Assembly: GCA_945911685.1 (NCBI GenBank)
Contig: CAMEAW010000052.1
Coordinates: 1 to 17,022, forward strand
Direction of reading: 5' to 3'
Source of the DNA: Bordetella parapertussis
GTDB lineage: Bacteria > Pseudomonadota > Gammaproteobacteria > Burkholderiales > Burkholderiaceae_B
Length of the DNA stretch: 17,022 bases
The notes below the pieces were generated by a model, which made no database searches, was not told where the DNA came from, and saw only the letters and a list, made by a program, of their open reading frames with translations. Both the position numbers and the translations under genes were made by a program. Below are positions 1 to 8,494 of the stretch, piece after piece. Every line of letters starts with the position of its first letter. Position 1 is the first letter of the stretch.

Positions 1-818
1 AGGGCAAGCGCTTGAGTGATCTGACTTGGTAAGCCTGCAGGGGCCACGAGCCCCAGCCACGTGGCCATGTCAAAACCCGCGACGCCACTTTCGTTTAGCG
101 TTGGAGTATCAGACATCAGAGGCACCCTTTTTAAAGTGGTGACCCCAAAACTTTTGAGCTGACCAGTTTTGGTAAACCGAGAGGCACTCAATACCGTATC
201 GAACATCACTTGTACGCGCCCGGCAAGCAAATCTGTCACCGCAGGGCTGCTGCCTTTATAGGCCACGTGCGAAATTTCGAGGCCAGTTGCCAAGTTAAAG
301 GCCTCGGCAGAGAGATGCGAGGTCGAGCCATTTCCAAACGACGCGTAATTCAGTTGTTGCGGCTTGGTTTTGGCGTAAGCGATAAATTCTTGCACGGTCG
401 TTGCAGGCACAGAGGGGTGCGCTACCAGCACCAAGGGCACTTTAACCAGCAGCGTCAGGTGTGTGAAATCGCGTTCAGGGCTATAGGGCAAACGGTCACC
501 GAAACTGCTACGCGCCGTCGTAAAGTCGCCTGCCGAGGCTAGATACAAGGCATAGCCATCAGCCGGCATGCGCGCGACCTGCGCCGCCGCAATCGTTCCG
601 GCAGCGCCGGGGCGGTTTTCAACAACAAACTGCTGACCCATATTTTGCGAAAGATAATTGGCCACCAGTCGACCAAAAATGTCACCCGCACCACCCGGGG
701 GATAACCTACGACCACACGCACTGACTTGGTTGGGTAGGCTGTGGCCGGGTCGGCCGCGAGGACTAAGGGGGAAATGGCCGCAGCCAGTAATAGCGCCAG
801 AGTTTGTCTTTTTTTCAT
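1..818 (-). CDS. Bug/TctC-family tripartite tricarboxylate transporter substrate-binding protein (3' end outside window)
   Basis: Periplasmic solute-binding protein of the Bug (TctC) family, which captures small organic acids or related compounds for TTT-type uptake. Reading the minus strand from the ATG at 816-818 gives an open frame to the window edge, 272 codons of a usual ~320-330. It begins with a Sec signal peptide (MKKRQTLALLLAAAISPLVLA, about 21 residues). Family landmarks follow: the VVVGYPPGGAGD loop, VENRPGAAGT, ADGYALYL, and further on YASFGNGSTSHLSAE and HVAYKGSSPAVTDLLAGRV. A GGGAG lies 12 nt upstream of the ATG, rather far but acceptable. No TctA/TctB membrane subunits are in the window, so it is an orphan as is common for Bug proteins in Burkholderiales. 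The ligand is unknown. Family assignment is certain; the missing C-terminus is only a window-edge effect. Confidence 0.93.
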   Translation of the reverse strand, partial: MKKRQTLALLLAAAISPLVLAADPATAYPTKSVRVVVGYPPGGAGDIFGRLVANYLSQNMGQQFVVENRPGAAGTIAAAQVARMPADGYALYLASAGDFTTARSSFGDRLPYSPERDFTHLTLLVKVPLVLVAHPSVPATTVQEFIAYAKTKPQQLNYASFGNGSTSHLSAEAFNLATGLEISHVAYKGSSPAVTDLLAGRVQVMFDTVLSASRFTKTGQLKSFGVTTLKRVPLMSDTPTLNESGVAGFDMATWLGLVAPAGLPSQITQALA

Positions 819-956
819 TTTATTTGTGCACTCCCTTTGCGGCGATTGTACGAGCTTCGTTGCCCTATGTGCGAAACGCCTTCAGATTTTGCACTTTACT
901 TACAACTCGATCGCCGTACGTTGAGATGCAACAATCAGCAGGCGCGAAGCCGGTCG

Positions 957-2057
957 TTACGCCTGATAGACCGCCAGTGTTGACTTAATAAAATGATTCA
1001 AATTGAAGTCACGCTCAGCGCGTGCGCGCGCTTGGGGGGCCATCGCACTCAGCCGACTGGGGTTAGAGAGGATATTTAACAAGACATCCTTGATCGACTC
1101 AGGGCTACGTGCTGGAACAATCCAGCCTTCGCAGCCGTCAGAGACGTTTTCGGGCAGTCCACCCACCCGCGTGACAAGGACCGGCAACCCCAGCGCCATC
1201 TTTTCGCGGCAGGCGTAGGACAGCGCCTCGTGATAAGACAGCACAAAGCCCAAATCACACGCCGCTAGCACGGTACGTACGTCCTCGACCACACCCAGAA
1301 AGCTCAGCTGGGCACACACACCGTACGAGGCTGCCCGAGCGCGCAGCAATTCGTCAGGCTCTTCACCAATCACAACAACATGAAAGCGTTTTCGCTGTGC
1401 GGGCTCAAGTAGTGACAGCGCATGCACCAAATCCAGCCAGCCTTTCGCTTCATTCGTCCCACCAGCGCTTCCTAAAATAATCTTATCTTGGGTGTCGCGA
1501 TCAAAAAAAAGGGCTCTTAACCGATCCTTCTCAACTTGGCTGACTGGCGAGAAATATTGCGTATCAATTCCGTGCTTGATTGTTGATATGGGGCGACGCT
1601 GATAGGGTGATTTCAAGAGCATACCTTTCACATAATCACTCACAGCGATCACGTGATCGGTCGAAAAACGCGCTCGCAAATGATGACCGAAGCTTGAAAC
1701 GCCACGACCGTTGTGTTTCGTAAAGACCACGCGCGGCGAACACCCTAAGCCGATCAGCGCAAGCATCACTTGTTTGTGGTCAGAAGAGCCGTTGACGTGA
1801 ATCACATCAAACTTTTCTTTTAACAACAGCTCACGCAACGCCGCACGCGCCGAGAACCAAGAAGAGGGCCGCGTCGTAAACGACATATCGATGGCTTGAA
1901 TACCAGCGATCGCAGACGCGCGTATGAACAAACGACTAGTCGCCGGGCTCGCCACAAACAGACTGTATGTCGCTTTCAACCCCAAAAGCAAGCTTTCGAT
2001 GTAAGTGACGTGCCCGCCACCAATACCGGGGTGAAAGTTTGTAAATAATATCTTCAT
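957..2057 (-). CDS. GT4-family glycosyltransferase
   Basis: Retaining, nucleotide-sugar-dependent glycosyltransferase of the GT-B fold, probably acting at the cytoplasmic face on a surface polysaccharide or lipopolysaccharide. At 366 aa it has normal length. The N-terminal Gly-rich loop GIGGGH (residues 11-16) starts a Rossmann-like domain (FDVIHVNGSSDHK). The C-terminal half (Glycos_transf_1) carries GSAGGTNEAKGW (~197-207) and the EX7E motif, E277-ALSYACR-E285, followed by GLPVLVTRVGGLPE (~290-303), which contacts the sugar nucleotide. The frame stays open upstream for 68 more codons from a TTG, but that stretch runs through a 24-bp tandem repeat and has no family similarity. I therefore start at the ATG at 2055-2057, just before MKILFTNFHPG. 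No clear Shine-Dalgarno precedes it. It diverges from an O-antigen ligase-like gene, which supports a glycan role; the donor and acceptor are unknown. Confidence 0.9.
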   Translation of the reverse strand: MKILFTNFHPGIGGGHVTYIESLLLGLKATYSLFVASPATSRLFIRASAIAGIQAIDMSFTTRPSSWFSARAALRELLLKEKFDVIHVNGSSDHKQVMLALIGLGCSPRVVFTKHNGRGVSSFGHHLRARFSTDHVIAVSDYVKGMLLKSPYQRRPISTIKHGIDTQYFSPVSQVEKDRLRALFFDRDTQDKIILGSAGGTNEAKGWLDLVHALSLLEPAQRKRFHVVVIGEEPDELLRARAASYGVCAQLSFLGVVEDVRTVLAACDLGFVLSYHEALSYACREKMALGLPVLVTRVGGLPENVSDGCEGWIVPARSPESIKDVLLNILSNPSRLSAMAPQARARAERDFNLNHFIKSTLAVYQA

Positions 2058-2474
2058 CGATTTGTTGACAGGGCGAATCCAAGCGCAAATTGTAACGTTG
2101 AGTGTTGACGCGGGCTCGCCATCGCGGCTACCCCATGCTGCAGCGCACCACGCCACCGTCACACACCATCGGCCTCTGATCGGTAGGCTGACAAAAACCG
2201 ACAAAACTGACAAAACTGACAGCACAAAAACCGACAAAACTGACAGCACAAAAACCGACAAAACTGACAGAAAGCTGAACGTAAACTAAATGTATCTTGA
2301 GGGCTTTTCAAGCTGCTGTCACTCAGCATTTACCCTTGTAAACTTACCAAATTAAATGTGTTTGCCAAGCCGACAATTAATTTACCTGTTGTCGTGCATG
2401 CGGCCTAGCATTCAAAGCAAAGCACACGCAATAGCGGATATGATCCTATCGTAAATGTTGACTGAGGTATTCGT
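2058..2474. other. Divergent intergenic region, 417 bp
   Basis: This gap separates the start codons of the glycosyltransferase (-) and the O-antigen ligase-like gene (+), so both promoters should lie here. Besides the tandem repeat at 2191-2270, the part from about 2290 to 2474 is AT-richer. It contains a TATGAT hexamer near 2439-2444 that could be a -10 box for the + gene, although I find no convincing -35 at the right distance. No RNA gene or terminator is evident. Confidence 0.4.
2191..2270. repeat. 24-bp tandem repeat (minisatellite) between divergent glycan genes
   Basis: Two perfect adjacent copies of a 24-bp unit (2221-2244 and 2245-2268) are preceded by a partial copy (2191-2211) sharing 21 bp, then a 9-bp slip copy (2212-2220). 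The unit is built of an ACAAAACTG-type 9-mer plus a 15-mer containing CAAAAACCG. It lies in the gap between the glycosyltransferase and the O-antigen ligase-like gene. In one minus-strand frame it reads as SVFVLSVLS-type repeats joined to the glycosyltransferase, but no ribosome binding site supports translation. Such arrays can change copy number by slippage. Confidence 0.9.
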
Positions 2475-3764
2475 TTGACCCTAAGGCCTCTCTACGCATC
2501 CAAACAGCACCTTGGCTCTTTTTTGGTCATGCTGTTAATTGCCACCATGCCCCTCACGATGCTGACGACGCTGGGCGGCGCAAGCACAGTTTTTTATCTT
2601 CTAGCGGGTGTCTGTGCAATGATCTGTCTGTCACGACCAGGCGGCATAGCGCACGTAGTAACCGACTGGAAAGATTATCGTGGCTTGGCCGCCGCACTAT
2701 TTGTATCGTTGCTGGTCATGACCATCGCCGCGCTGCGCAGCAACCTCCGAATTGACAACGAAATCGAGCGTGCGCTGCGCTTAAGCGTTGGCACCTTTCT
2801 TATTTTGGGTGCTTGCTTATCCCTCATCCCTCAATGGCTGCGCCAAGCCACTTGGGGGATGGTCGTGACGACCTGGGCTGCCACCGGCTATGCCCTATGG
2901 TATGCGTTGCCGACCTTTCGCCGACCACTAGAAGTGCCTCAACACAACGCAGTGTCTTACGGCAACTTGCTTTTAATGATGGCAACGTTGGCCACGTTTT
3001 CGATCGGCTGGCGCTTGACACGCTTTCGTAAAACAGAAGTTGCCTTTAAGCTCTTAACGATGGTGGTTGGCTTGGTGGGTTTCATCACCACTCAAACGCG
3101 AGGCGGCTGGTTGGTTGTCCCATTTTTTATCCTGATTGGCTGGGTACTGATAACGGGCAAAACCAGCCTGCGCAAATTATTAATACCCGCCTTAGTCGCA
3201 ATTATTCTTTCAGGTGCGATCTCGGCCTCAAGCCCGGTGCTTCGGCAGCGCATGCATCAGATGGTCACGCAAACAGCTGAGTGTTTAACAAATCCACTGG
3301 CAATTTCCTCAGAGTGTGGTCGGATACAACTTTGGCACGTTTCTTGGCTGATGTTCAAAGACAATCCGCTGTTTGGCAATGGCACCATACAAGTCTTTGG
3401 ACCCAAGCTTGAGGGCTATTGGCGTCAGGGTATTGTGTCGGATTTTGTGTACAGCCAAGGGTTTGGTGAGCCGCACAACGACATGCTCTTCAGCATGGCA
3501 AGCCATGGCGTTTTAGGGTTAACGGCGCTATTACTCATGTACGCTGCACCAATTTGGATCTTTTCTCGGCGCCTGCGGGCTGGCGTGTCGCAACCTGCAA
3601 GGGTCGCCGCAGCGATGGGCTTAGCCCTCTGCTTGGGGTTTTTTGTTTTTGGCTGGACAGAGCTCATGCTGCGAAGCATTCGTACGATCGGCTTTTATGC
3701 CATGGCTATGGCCTGGTTGCTCGCCTTGTCAGACGATAAATTTTTAAGCCGCCACGAACATTAA
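2475..3764 (+). CDS. O-antigen ligase / polymerase-like (WaaL/Wzy_C family) membrane protein
   Basis: Multi-pass inner-membrane protein of the O-antigen ligase superfamily, which joins undecaprenyl-linked glycans to lipid A-core or another acceptor on the periplasmic side. Length 429 aa is typical. There are about ten to twelve hydrophobic segments (e.g. residues 13-33, 37-51, 70-87, 104-120, 160-178, 191-206, 212-226, 233-251, 343-362, 378-396). The family landmarks are visible: TQTRGGW with Arg209, and a large periplasmic loop (about 255-335) ending in EPHNDMLFSMASHG with His334. These match the essential Arg and His of WaaL in order and spacing. The start is a TTG at 2475: GAGG at 2464-2467 lies 7 nt upstream and an in-frame TGA closes the frame at 2463. 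The next ATG would remove part of the first helix. Ligase versus polymerase versus protein O-oligosaccharyltransferase cannot be settled from sequence alone. Confidence 0.85.
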   Translation: MTLRPLYASKQHLGSFLVMLLIATMPLTMLTTLGGASTVFYLLAGVCAMICLSRPGGIAHVVTDWKDYRGLAAALFVSLLVMTIAALRSNLRIDNEIERALRLSVGTFLILGACLSLIPQWLRQATWGMVVTTWAATGYALWYALPTFRRPLEVPQHNAVSYGNLLLMMATLATFSIGWRLTRFRKTEVAFKLLTMVVGLVGFITTQTRGGWLVVPFFILIGWVLITGKTSLRKLLIPALVAIILSGAISASSPVLRQRMHQMVTQTAECLTNPLAISSECGRIQLWHVSWLMFKDNPLFGNGTIQVFGPKLEGYWRQGIVSDFVYSQGFGEPHNDMLFSMASHGVLGLTALLLMYAAPIWIFSRRLRAGVSQPARVAAAMGLALCLGFFVFGWTELMLRSIRTIGFYAMAMAWLLALSDDKFLSRHEH

Positions 3765-3791
3765 CGTCTAAAGAAACTTCAGTCGACTCGC

Positions 3792-5810
3792 TCAGGCACA
3801 AAATCGCTGTCTTAGTATTTGAACCATTGCAGGGCTCAACGCTTTAAATAACTCGGCATTGTAAGACGCGCAGTATGGCACACCGGCTAGCTCGCCATAC
3901 CGAATTGAAGCGTCAACGGTGTCGTTCTGTGATCGCGTCGGATCCATCGAAGAAACGGGAATCGTTCCAAACGCTCTCTTAACATTAGAGGCATTGGGGC
4001 GCACATCATTTTGAATAATCTGCTGCGCAGCAATCGCCATTCGTCTTGCGCTTTCTGCGGGCGTACCGTCTGATACCGCCGGGTCGACGTTCACCGCAAC
4101 CATTGAGATTGTGTAATCACTATTCAAGTAAACCTGCAGCGTGCGAAATTGCTGCGGAAAGTCATGCAACGAGCTGGTTTCAATTTGCCAAAAGCCATAC
4201 TCTGGCGGCGCCCCGGGTGGTGCCTTAAATGCCTTGATGGCATTGACATGACGGTGGCCAGCGAGCAGGCACAACACATTACCATTGGCTTGAATATCAG
4301 AAATTAAACTTGAAAGTGTGATGGCGTTATGTAATGTTGCATTCGGATCTTTTGTAGATTCCCACCATTCCATTTCACTACCAATTGGCGCGACGGCAAG
4401 CGGTACATGCGAGGCGATAATGACTAACTCATTGCGCATCTTGGCTTGCACCAACTCAGCACGCAACCACTTCACACGCGTGGCACTCAAATAACCATGA
4501 CCATGGATGTCATGACTTTGGTCGTTAGGGTCTTGTACGTTATCCAACACCACGACTCTTAGCGGAATATTCGCCTTCGGCAAAAAGCTATAACAAGAAA
4601 AATCAGACTCTTCTCTCTGATATTCAAGGTCAACAAGATGATACCCATGACCTCTAGGCAAGGAGGTTGTATTAAACAATTCTGCAATCCATTCTTTTTT
4701 AGTCAAAGAACGGCGCTCAGGATTAGGCGAGTTCAAAGGCGGTGTATCAAAGGTGCTAACCCGCCCTGCGCCAATAATCTCACCAAACTCTGAGGCCCCA
4801 TTGATAGTGCCCATATACATATCGGGCGACGTTAAAGTCGAGGTCGTATCAAAAAGACACGGAAAGTACGGAAAGCCTTTGATTGGCTGAAGCACGTTAC
4901 CAATCGCCCAGATCTGATTGCTGGTATACGACTCCCGCAGTCTTAAAGTAGGATCCGCATCGACCGCTACGCTGCCAATCATAAATAAATCGTGATTCCC
5001 ATTGACTTGGTACCACGGGATATCCGGCGATAGCCCAGCAGCTTTGAAAGGCTGCTGATATGAGATTGCATCTTGCGAGGTATCAGCACTTGTATTGGGA
5101 TAAATGACTTTGCCATCCAAGACATCAACATACCAACGCGTCTCGTTGTATTGCGTTGAATTACAGGTATCCCCCAAAGATAAGCCGAAGTCAAACGCGT
5201 GAGTGGTGTGTAAGGCATTGACGGTTTGCACTGCCGCATCCAGCACCTGAGTGGTTGTTAACATGGTGGGTGAATAGATGGAGGTCATCGGTGCACCAAA
5301 TTCAGGATCCAGTTGCTGAATCGCAATGAGCTGGTTACCTGCCTGCTTATCCGTCACGTGGATATCGCTGATCGTAAAAAAGGACGTCAAGCAATCGAGT
5401 CGATTGACATTTGTGGCTCGATAATCGTCGGGCATCAAATCAAAGCGACGTTCGACCGGCAAGCCAGGCCCGTAGGTATAGCGGCCATAGTCATACTGGC
5501 TATATTGATCGACACGATGCAGCTCAGTGGGAGCAAGCCCGTTGCCGGTACCTGGCGCCCTCACCCTGAATGGCATTTGAAATGAGAGCATTCGATCGAC
5601 TGTCGTCTTAACGACATCCGAGATGGGATATGCTGCGATCTTCGCAGATGGTACGGATAAACTCAATCCAGAGTAGGATATGAATAAACTTCCGATTGAG
5701 TATTGCATGAACCGTCGACGGCCGACGCTGTAGTCTTTGGCAGCCTCACCGATGAGGGGAACGGGCATGTCGAGATTTTCGAAGCCCTTCGTTATCTCGA
5801 TTCCTGCCAT
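3792..5810 (-). CDS. Metallophosphoesterase, large exported type (RPA4764-like family)
   Basis: Dinuclear-metal phosphoesterase of the calcineurin-like superfamily, 672 aa; it resembles the TIGR03768 (RPA4764) group, a name given from memory. All canonical motifs are present in order: SDIH (D149, H151), GDT (213-215), GNHD (271-274), SHVP (H468) and GHRH (518-521). A Tat-like signal lies unusually deep, at GRRRFMQYSIG (30-40) followed by a hydrophobic run to about residue 54, suggesting folded export to the periplasm. The start at 5808-5810 is supported by GGGGA 6-7 nt upstream. It converges with the O-antigen ligase-like gene (27 bp between stops) and diverges from the SDR gene, so it is probably transcribed alone. 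The substrate (nucleotide, phospholipid or sugar phosphate) cannot be inferred. Metal-binding chemistry is secure. Confidence 0.9.
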   Translation of the reverse strand: MAGIEITKGFENLDMPVPLIGEAAKDYSVGRRRFMQYSIGSLFISYSGLSLSVPSAKIAAYPISDVVKTTVDRMLSFQMPFRVRAPGTGNGLAPTELHRVDQYSQYDYGRYTYGPGLPVERRFDLMPDDYRATNVNRLDCLTSFFTISDIHVTDKQAGNQLIAIQQLDPEFGAPMTSIYSPTMLTTTQVLDAAVQTVNALHTTHAFDFGLSLGDTCNSTQYNETRWYVDVLDGKVIYPNTSADTSQDAISYQQPFKAAGLSPDIPWYQVNGNHDLFMIGSVAVDADPTLRLRESYTSNQIWAIGNVLQPIKGFPYFPCLFDTTSTLTSPDMYMGTINGASEFGEIIGAGRVSTFDTPPLNSPNPERRSLTKKEWIAELFNTTSLPRGHGYHLVDLEYQREESDFSCYSFLPKANIPLRVVVLDNVQDPNDQSHDIHGHGYLSATRVKWLRAELVQAKMRNELVIIASHVPLAVAPIGSEMEWWESTKDPNATLHNAITLSSLISDIQANGNVLCLLAGHRHVNAIKAFKAPPGAPPEYGFWQIETSSLHDFPQQFRTLQVYLNSDYTISMVAVNVDPAVSDGTPAESARRMAIAAQQIIQNDVRPNASNVKRAFGTIPVSSMDPTRSQNDTVDASIRYGELAGVPYCASYNAELFKALSPAMVQILRQRFCA

Positions 5811-5992
5811 GATTGATCCCCGTCACTACTTAGCTTAGCCCCAGCACTCGCCAGAACAGAAAGTGTTGGACACTGCTCATTCTATGGCTCGTGCAGCAAG
5901 CCACATTGACTAAAATCAAAAAGAACGCAGATTGTGTATCAGCGAGTTTTTTCTTGTAAAGTGGCTCAAAACAATTTCTAGGAGCAACCCGC

Positions 5993-6739
5993 ATGAAGCC
6001 CGTCATCCTCATTACCGGTGCCAGTCGTGGTATTGGTGCTGCCACTGCCTTACTTGCCTCTGCAAAAGGCTATGCCGTCGCAGTGAACTATGCAAGCAAC
6101 GCTTTGGCGGCTGAACAGGTTGTTACCCAAATTCGTGCCCAAGGTGGAACCGCCATCGCTATACAGGCCGACGTTGCAGACGAAGCCCAAGTGCAGGCCA
6201 TGTTTAAAACAGTCGACGCTGAATTAGGGCCCCTGAGCGCCCTAGTCAACAATGCTGGCATCGTGGATGTCACGGCACGGGTTGACGAGATCAGTGTCGC
6301 GCGCTGGCAGCGCATGTTCAACATCACCGTCTTAGGCACCTTTCTTTGCAGCCGCGAGGCCATCAAGCGCATGAGCACACGCCACGGCGGAAAAGGCGGT
6401 GCCATCGTCAACGTATCCAGCGCTGCAGCGCGGATCGGCGCCCCAGGGCAGTATGTGGATTACGCGTCGGCTAAAGGCGCCGTCGACACTTTTACACTCG
6501 GCTTAGGAAAAGAGGTCGCCAATGAAGGGATTCGGGTCAACTCGGTGCGCCCGGGCCTGATTGATACAGAAATTCATGCTTCGGGTGGAATCCCGAACCG
6601 CGTGCGTGAGCTTGAGCACCTTGTGCCAATGAAACGGGGCGGGACAGCGCTAGAAGTGGCGCAGGGTATTATCTGGCTTGTCTCAGACGAGGCGAGCTAT
6701 GTCACCACAACAATACTAGACGTCGCGGGCGGACGTTAA
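5993..6739 (+). CDS. SDR-family NAD(P)-dependent oxidoreductase
   Basis: Classical short-chain dehydrogenase/reductase, 248 aa, a cytoplasmic oxidoreductase acting on an alcohol or keto group. Visible motifs are the dinucleotide-binding TGASRGIG (8-15), the ADV turn (59-61), NNAG (86-89), Asn110, catalytic Ser142/143 and YASAK (Tyr157, Lys161). The PG motif follows the catalytic region (VRPGLIDTEIHASGG). The end, TTILDVAGGR, is the usual SDR C-terminus. AGGAG at 8 nt before the ATG fixes the start. It heads a likely operon with the DUF1993 and MaoC genes (gaps 63 and 15 nt). Together with an enoyl-CoA hydratase-like partner, a 3-hydroxyacyl-CoA/3-oxoacyl role is possible, but SDR substrate cannot be read from these motifs. 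Confidence 0.94.
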   Translation: MKPVILITGASRGIGAATALLASAKGYAVAVNYASNALAAEQVVTQIRAQGGTAIAIQADVADEAQVQAMFKTVDAELGPLSALVNNAGIVDVTARVDEISVARWQRMFNITVLGTFLCSREAIKRMSTRHGGKGGAIVNVSSAAARIGAPGQYVDYASAKGAVDTFTLGLGKEVANEGIRVNSVRPGLIDTEIHASGGIPNRVRELEHLVPMKRGGTALEVAQGIIWLVSDEASYVTTTILDVAGGR

Positions 6740-6802
6740 GAATCTCTCAGTTATTCGCCTTTATTCTCTTAACTCACTCCACTCCTAAAATATCGGAATC
6801 CC

Positions 6803-7312
6803 ATGTCTGTTTCTCTCTACACCGCAACTGTTCCTGTTTTAAAACAGATGCTCTTGGCACTCAGCGACGTACTCAAAAAAGGCGAGCAGTATGCCGAACA
6901 GCGAAAATTCGATTCGACTACGTTGTTGCAGTCGCGTTTGTTTCCCGACATGCTTGCGCTTGTTCGCCAAGTTCAAATCGCCTGTGATTTTGCAAAAAGC
7001 GTGCCGTCACGTATCGCGGGCGTTGAAGTCGCAGCCTACGAAGATACTGAACAGAGCTTTGCTGAACTACAGCAACGTATTACAAAAACCCTTGGGCTGA
7101 TCGACGGCTTCACCGCCGCTCAATTAGAGGGCAGCGCCGTCAAAGAGATTGTGTTACGCCCCGGTACCCCGAAAGAGAAAAAGCTATCGGTCGAAGACTA
7201 CGCTTTGAAATACGGCATGCCGCAATTTTTCTTTCATGTCACAACTGCCTACAACTTGCTGCGACACAATGGTGTCGAAATCGGCAAAAAAGATTTTATG
7301 GGTTCGTATTAA
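6803..7312 (+). CDS. DUF1993 domain-containing protein
   Basis: 169-aa all-helical protein matching the DUF1993 family (a DinB-like four-helix bundle fold). Family features are the N-terminal SLYTATVPVLKQMLLALSDVLKKGEQYAE, the central LFPDMLALVRQVQIACDFAKS helix, and the C-terminal YGMPQFFFHVTTAYNLLRHNGVEIGKKDFMG, which holds the candidate metal or ligand residues (His, Tyr, His). No signal peptide or membrane segment is seen, so it should be cytoplasmic. The biochemical function of the family is unknown to me. The start at 6803 has only a weak GGA 6-7 nt upstream. It sits between an SDR and a MaoC hydratase in a tight + strand set, which hints at an accessory role in the same pathway, but this is inference. 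Confidence 0.88.
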   Translation: MSVSLYTATVPVLKQMLLALSDVLKKGEQYAEQRKFDSTTLLQSRLFPDMLALVRQVQIACDFAKSVPSRIAGVEVAAYEDTEQSFAELQQRITKTLGLIDGFTAAQLEGSAVKEIVLRPGTPKEKKLSVEDYALKYGMPQFFFHVTTAYNLLRHNGVEIGKKDFMGSY

Positions 7313-7327
7313 TCAAGGAAGATTCAC

Positions 7328-7798
7328 ATGACAACCGCAACACCAGCAGTCAGGGGCCGTTATTTTGAAGACTTTGAAGTGGGTGCAGAGTTCGTGACAC
7401 CCGCCCGCACGATCACCAGCACAGACATCGTTAATTTTGCTTGTTTGTCAGGCGATTTTAATGAAGTGCATACCAATTTTGAGTACAGCAAAACGACACA
7501 ATTTGGCGAACCCATTGCGCATGGCCCATTGATTTATGGTGTTGCCGGTGGCTTGCAATATGCAAGCGGCATTAATGACGGCACACTGCTGGCCTTAGTA
7601 CAGATCGATAAATGGCGCTTGCTGGCACCCGTCAAACACGGCGACACCATTCGGATGAAATCAACGGTCATTGAAAAAAAAGAATCAAGCAAACCTGACC
7701 GAGGGACCATTACCTTTAAGCGCAATATCGTGAATCAGCATGACACAACCGTGCAAGAAATGATCGCGACGATCTTGTATCGACGCAGGCCGCTGTAA
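7328..7798 (+). CDS. MaoC-family dehydratase (hot-dog fold)
   Basis: Hot-dog-fold hydratase of the MaoC type, 156 aa, likely hydrating or dehydrating an enoyl/hydroxyacyl-CoA-like thioester. The hydratase-2 signature is SGDFNEVHTN (41-50), with Asp43 and His48 spaced five residues apart as in R-specific enoyl-CoA hydratases. It is followed by IAHGPLIYGVAGGL (63-76). The N-terminal RGRYFEDFEVGAEFVTPARTIT is the usual lead-in. AAGGAAG lies about 6 nt before the ATG, and only 15 nt separate it from the DUF1993 stop, so the two are co-transcribed and perhaps coupled. The SDR two genes upstream could act on the hydroxyacyl product. The exact substrate is not predictable. Confidence 0.92.
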   Translation: MTTATPAVRGRYFEDFEVGAEFVTPARTITSTDIVNFACLSGDFNEVHTNFEYSKTTQFGEPIAHGPLIYGVAGGLQYASGINDGTLLALVQIDKWRLLAPVKHGDTIRMKSTVIEKKESSKPDRGTITFKRNIVNQHDTTVQEMIATILYRRRPL

Positions 7799-7882
7799 GC
7801 GTCGACCACCTCTCATGCGTCGAACACGGCACCAACGAATGATTGGAAGGCGTCCCTAAACCCAACCAAAACGACCGCTTTC

Positions 7883-8440
7883 TTACGTCAACGGTGCGCT
7901 GTCAGCCTTAGATGCCGCCTGCGCAAACGACTCATACAACGTCAAATCCAGTGCATGCGCTTCTAGCGTTTCAGGGTGCCACATACGGCGCGGCAGCTCG
8001 AGTATGTCGCCGCCGTACACATGCAGGCCGATCGCCGGTGCGTTGCCCAGACACTCGGCGACGTGGACGGTGTCAGCTAGCATCGGCAAAATCGAGCCGC
8101 GCGTGAGCGTGACTTCGCTCGCCTTGCGCAGTTTTCCATTTTCAGTGCGATACAGCGTATTTTTTTCTTCACCCGAGAAAAGTAAGATCGTGGCCCACGC
8201 GCCATGATCGTGCGGCGGCGTGCGGCGCCCAGCGGGGAAGCAAACCTTCAGCAGCGTGAGCGACGGCGAGCGGTAAAACACTTGCCGCGCGTTGCCGCCC
8301 GTGCCGGGCACAAATCGAAGGGCTTGGTCGACACCATCGATATCGCCGCGCAGCGCTTCGAGTTCTTCGCGTACGGCGCTCATCGGGTTGCCGCTAGCAC
8401 CGGCCTTGGCGAAGCGGGCAACGAGTTCGTGTACTTGCAT
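7883..8440 (-). CDS. Cysteine dioxygenase / 3-mercaptopropionate dioxygenase-like cupin
   Basis: 185-aa cupin of the cysteine-dioxygenase superfamily, non-heme iron enzymes that oxidise thiols to sulfinates. Candidate iron ligands are His77 and His79 in PPHDHGAWATILLFSGEE and His126 in LADTVHVAEC. GLHVYGGD supplies His140 and Tyr142, matching the His-x-Tyr of the Ser-His-Tyr triad in thiol dioxygenases, with Gly138 where Ser would sit. No Cys is in the crosslink position that I can identify, as in many bacterial homologues. AGGAG with 6-nt spacing supports the ATG at 8438-8440. It lies 54 nt downstream of a Bug gene on the same strand and is probably co-transcribed with it. The thiol substrate is unknown; it could also be a non-thiol metal-cupin. 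Confidence 0.8.
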   Translation of the reverse strand: MQVHELVARFAKAGASGNPMSAVREELEALRGDIDGVDQALRFVPGTGGNARQVFYRSPSLTLLKVCFPAGRRTPPHDHGAWATILLFSGEEKNTLYRTENGKLRKASEVTLTRGSILPMLADTVHVAECLGNAPAIGLHVYGGDILELPRRMWHPETLEAHALDLTLYESFAQAASKADSAPLT

Positions 8441-8494
8441 GGTGGTCTCCTTGGCGTGGTCTTTTTTTGATTCGGATTTTTGGGTGAGAGAACT

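Noticed and set aside
2058..2261. 68-codon in-frame N-terminal extension of the glycosyltransferase beginning at a TTG
   Set aside because: It is largely the 24-bp repeat read through, has no ribosome site, and the GT-B domain begins normally at the ATG at 2057.
6735..6773. GTTAAGA...TCTTAAC inverted repeat after the SDR stop as a terminator
   Set aside because: The loop is about 25 nt, the stem is AT-rich and no T-run follows; the three genes look co-transcribed.
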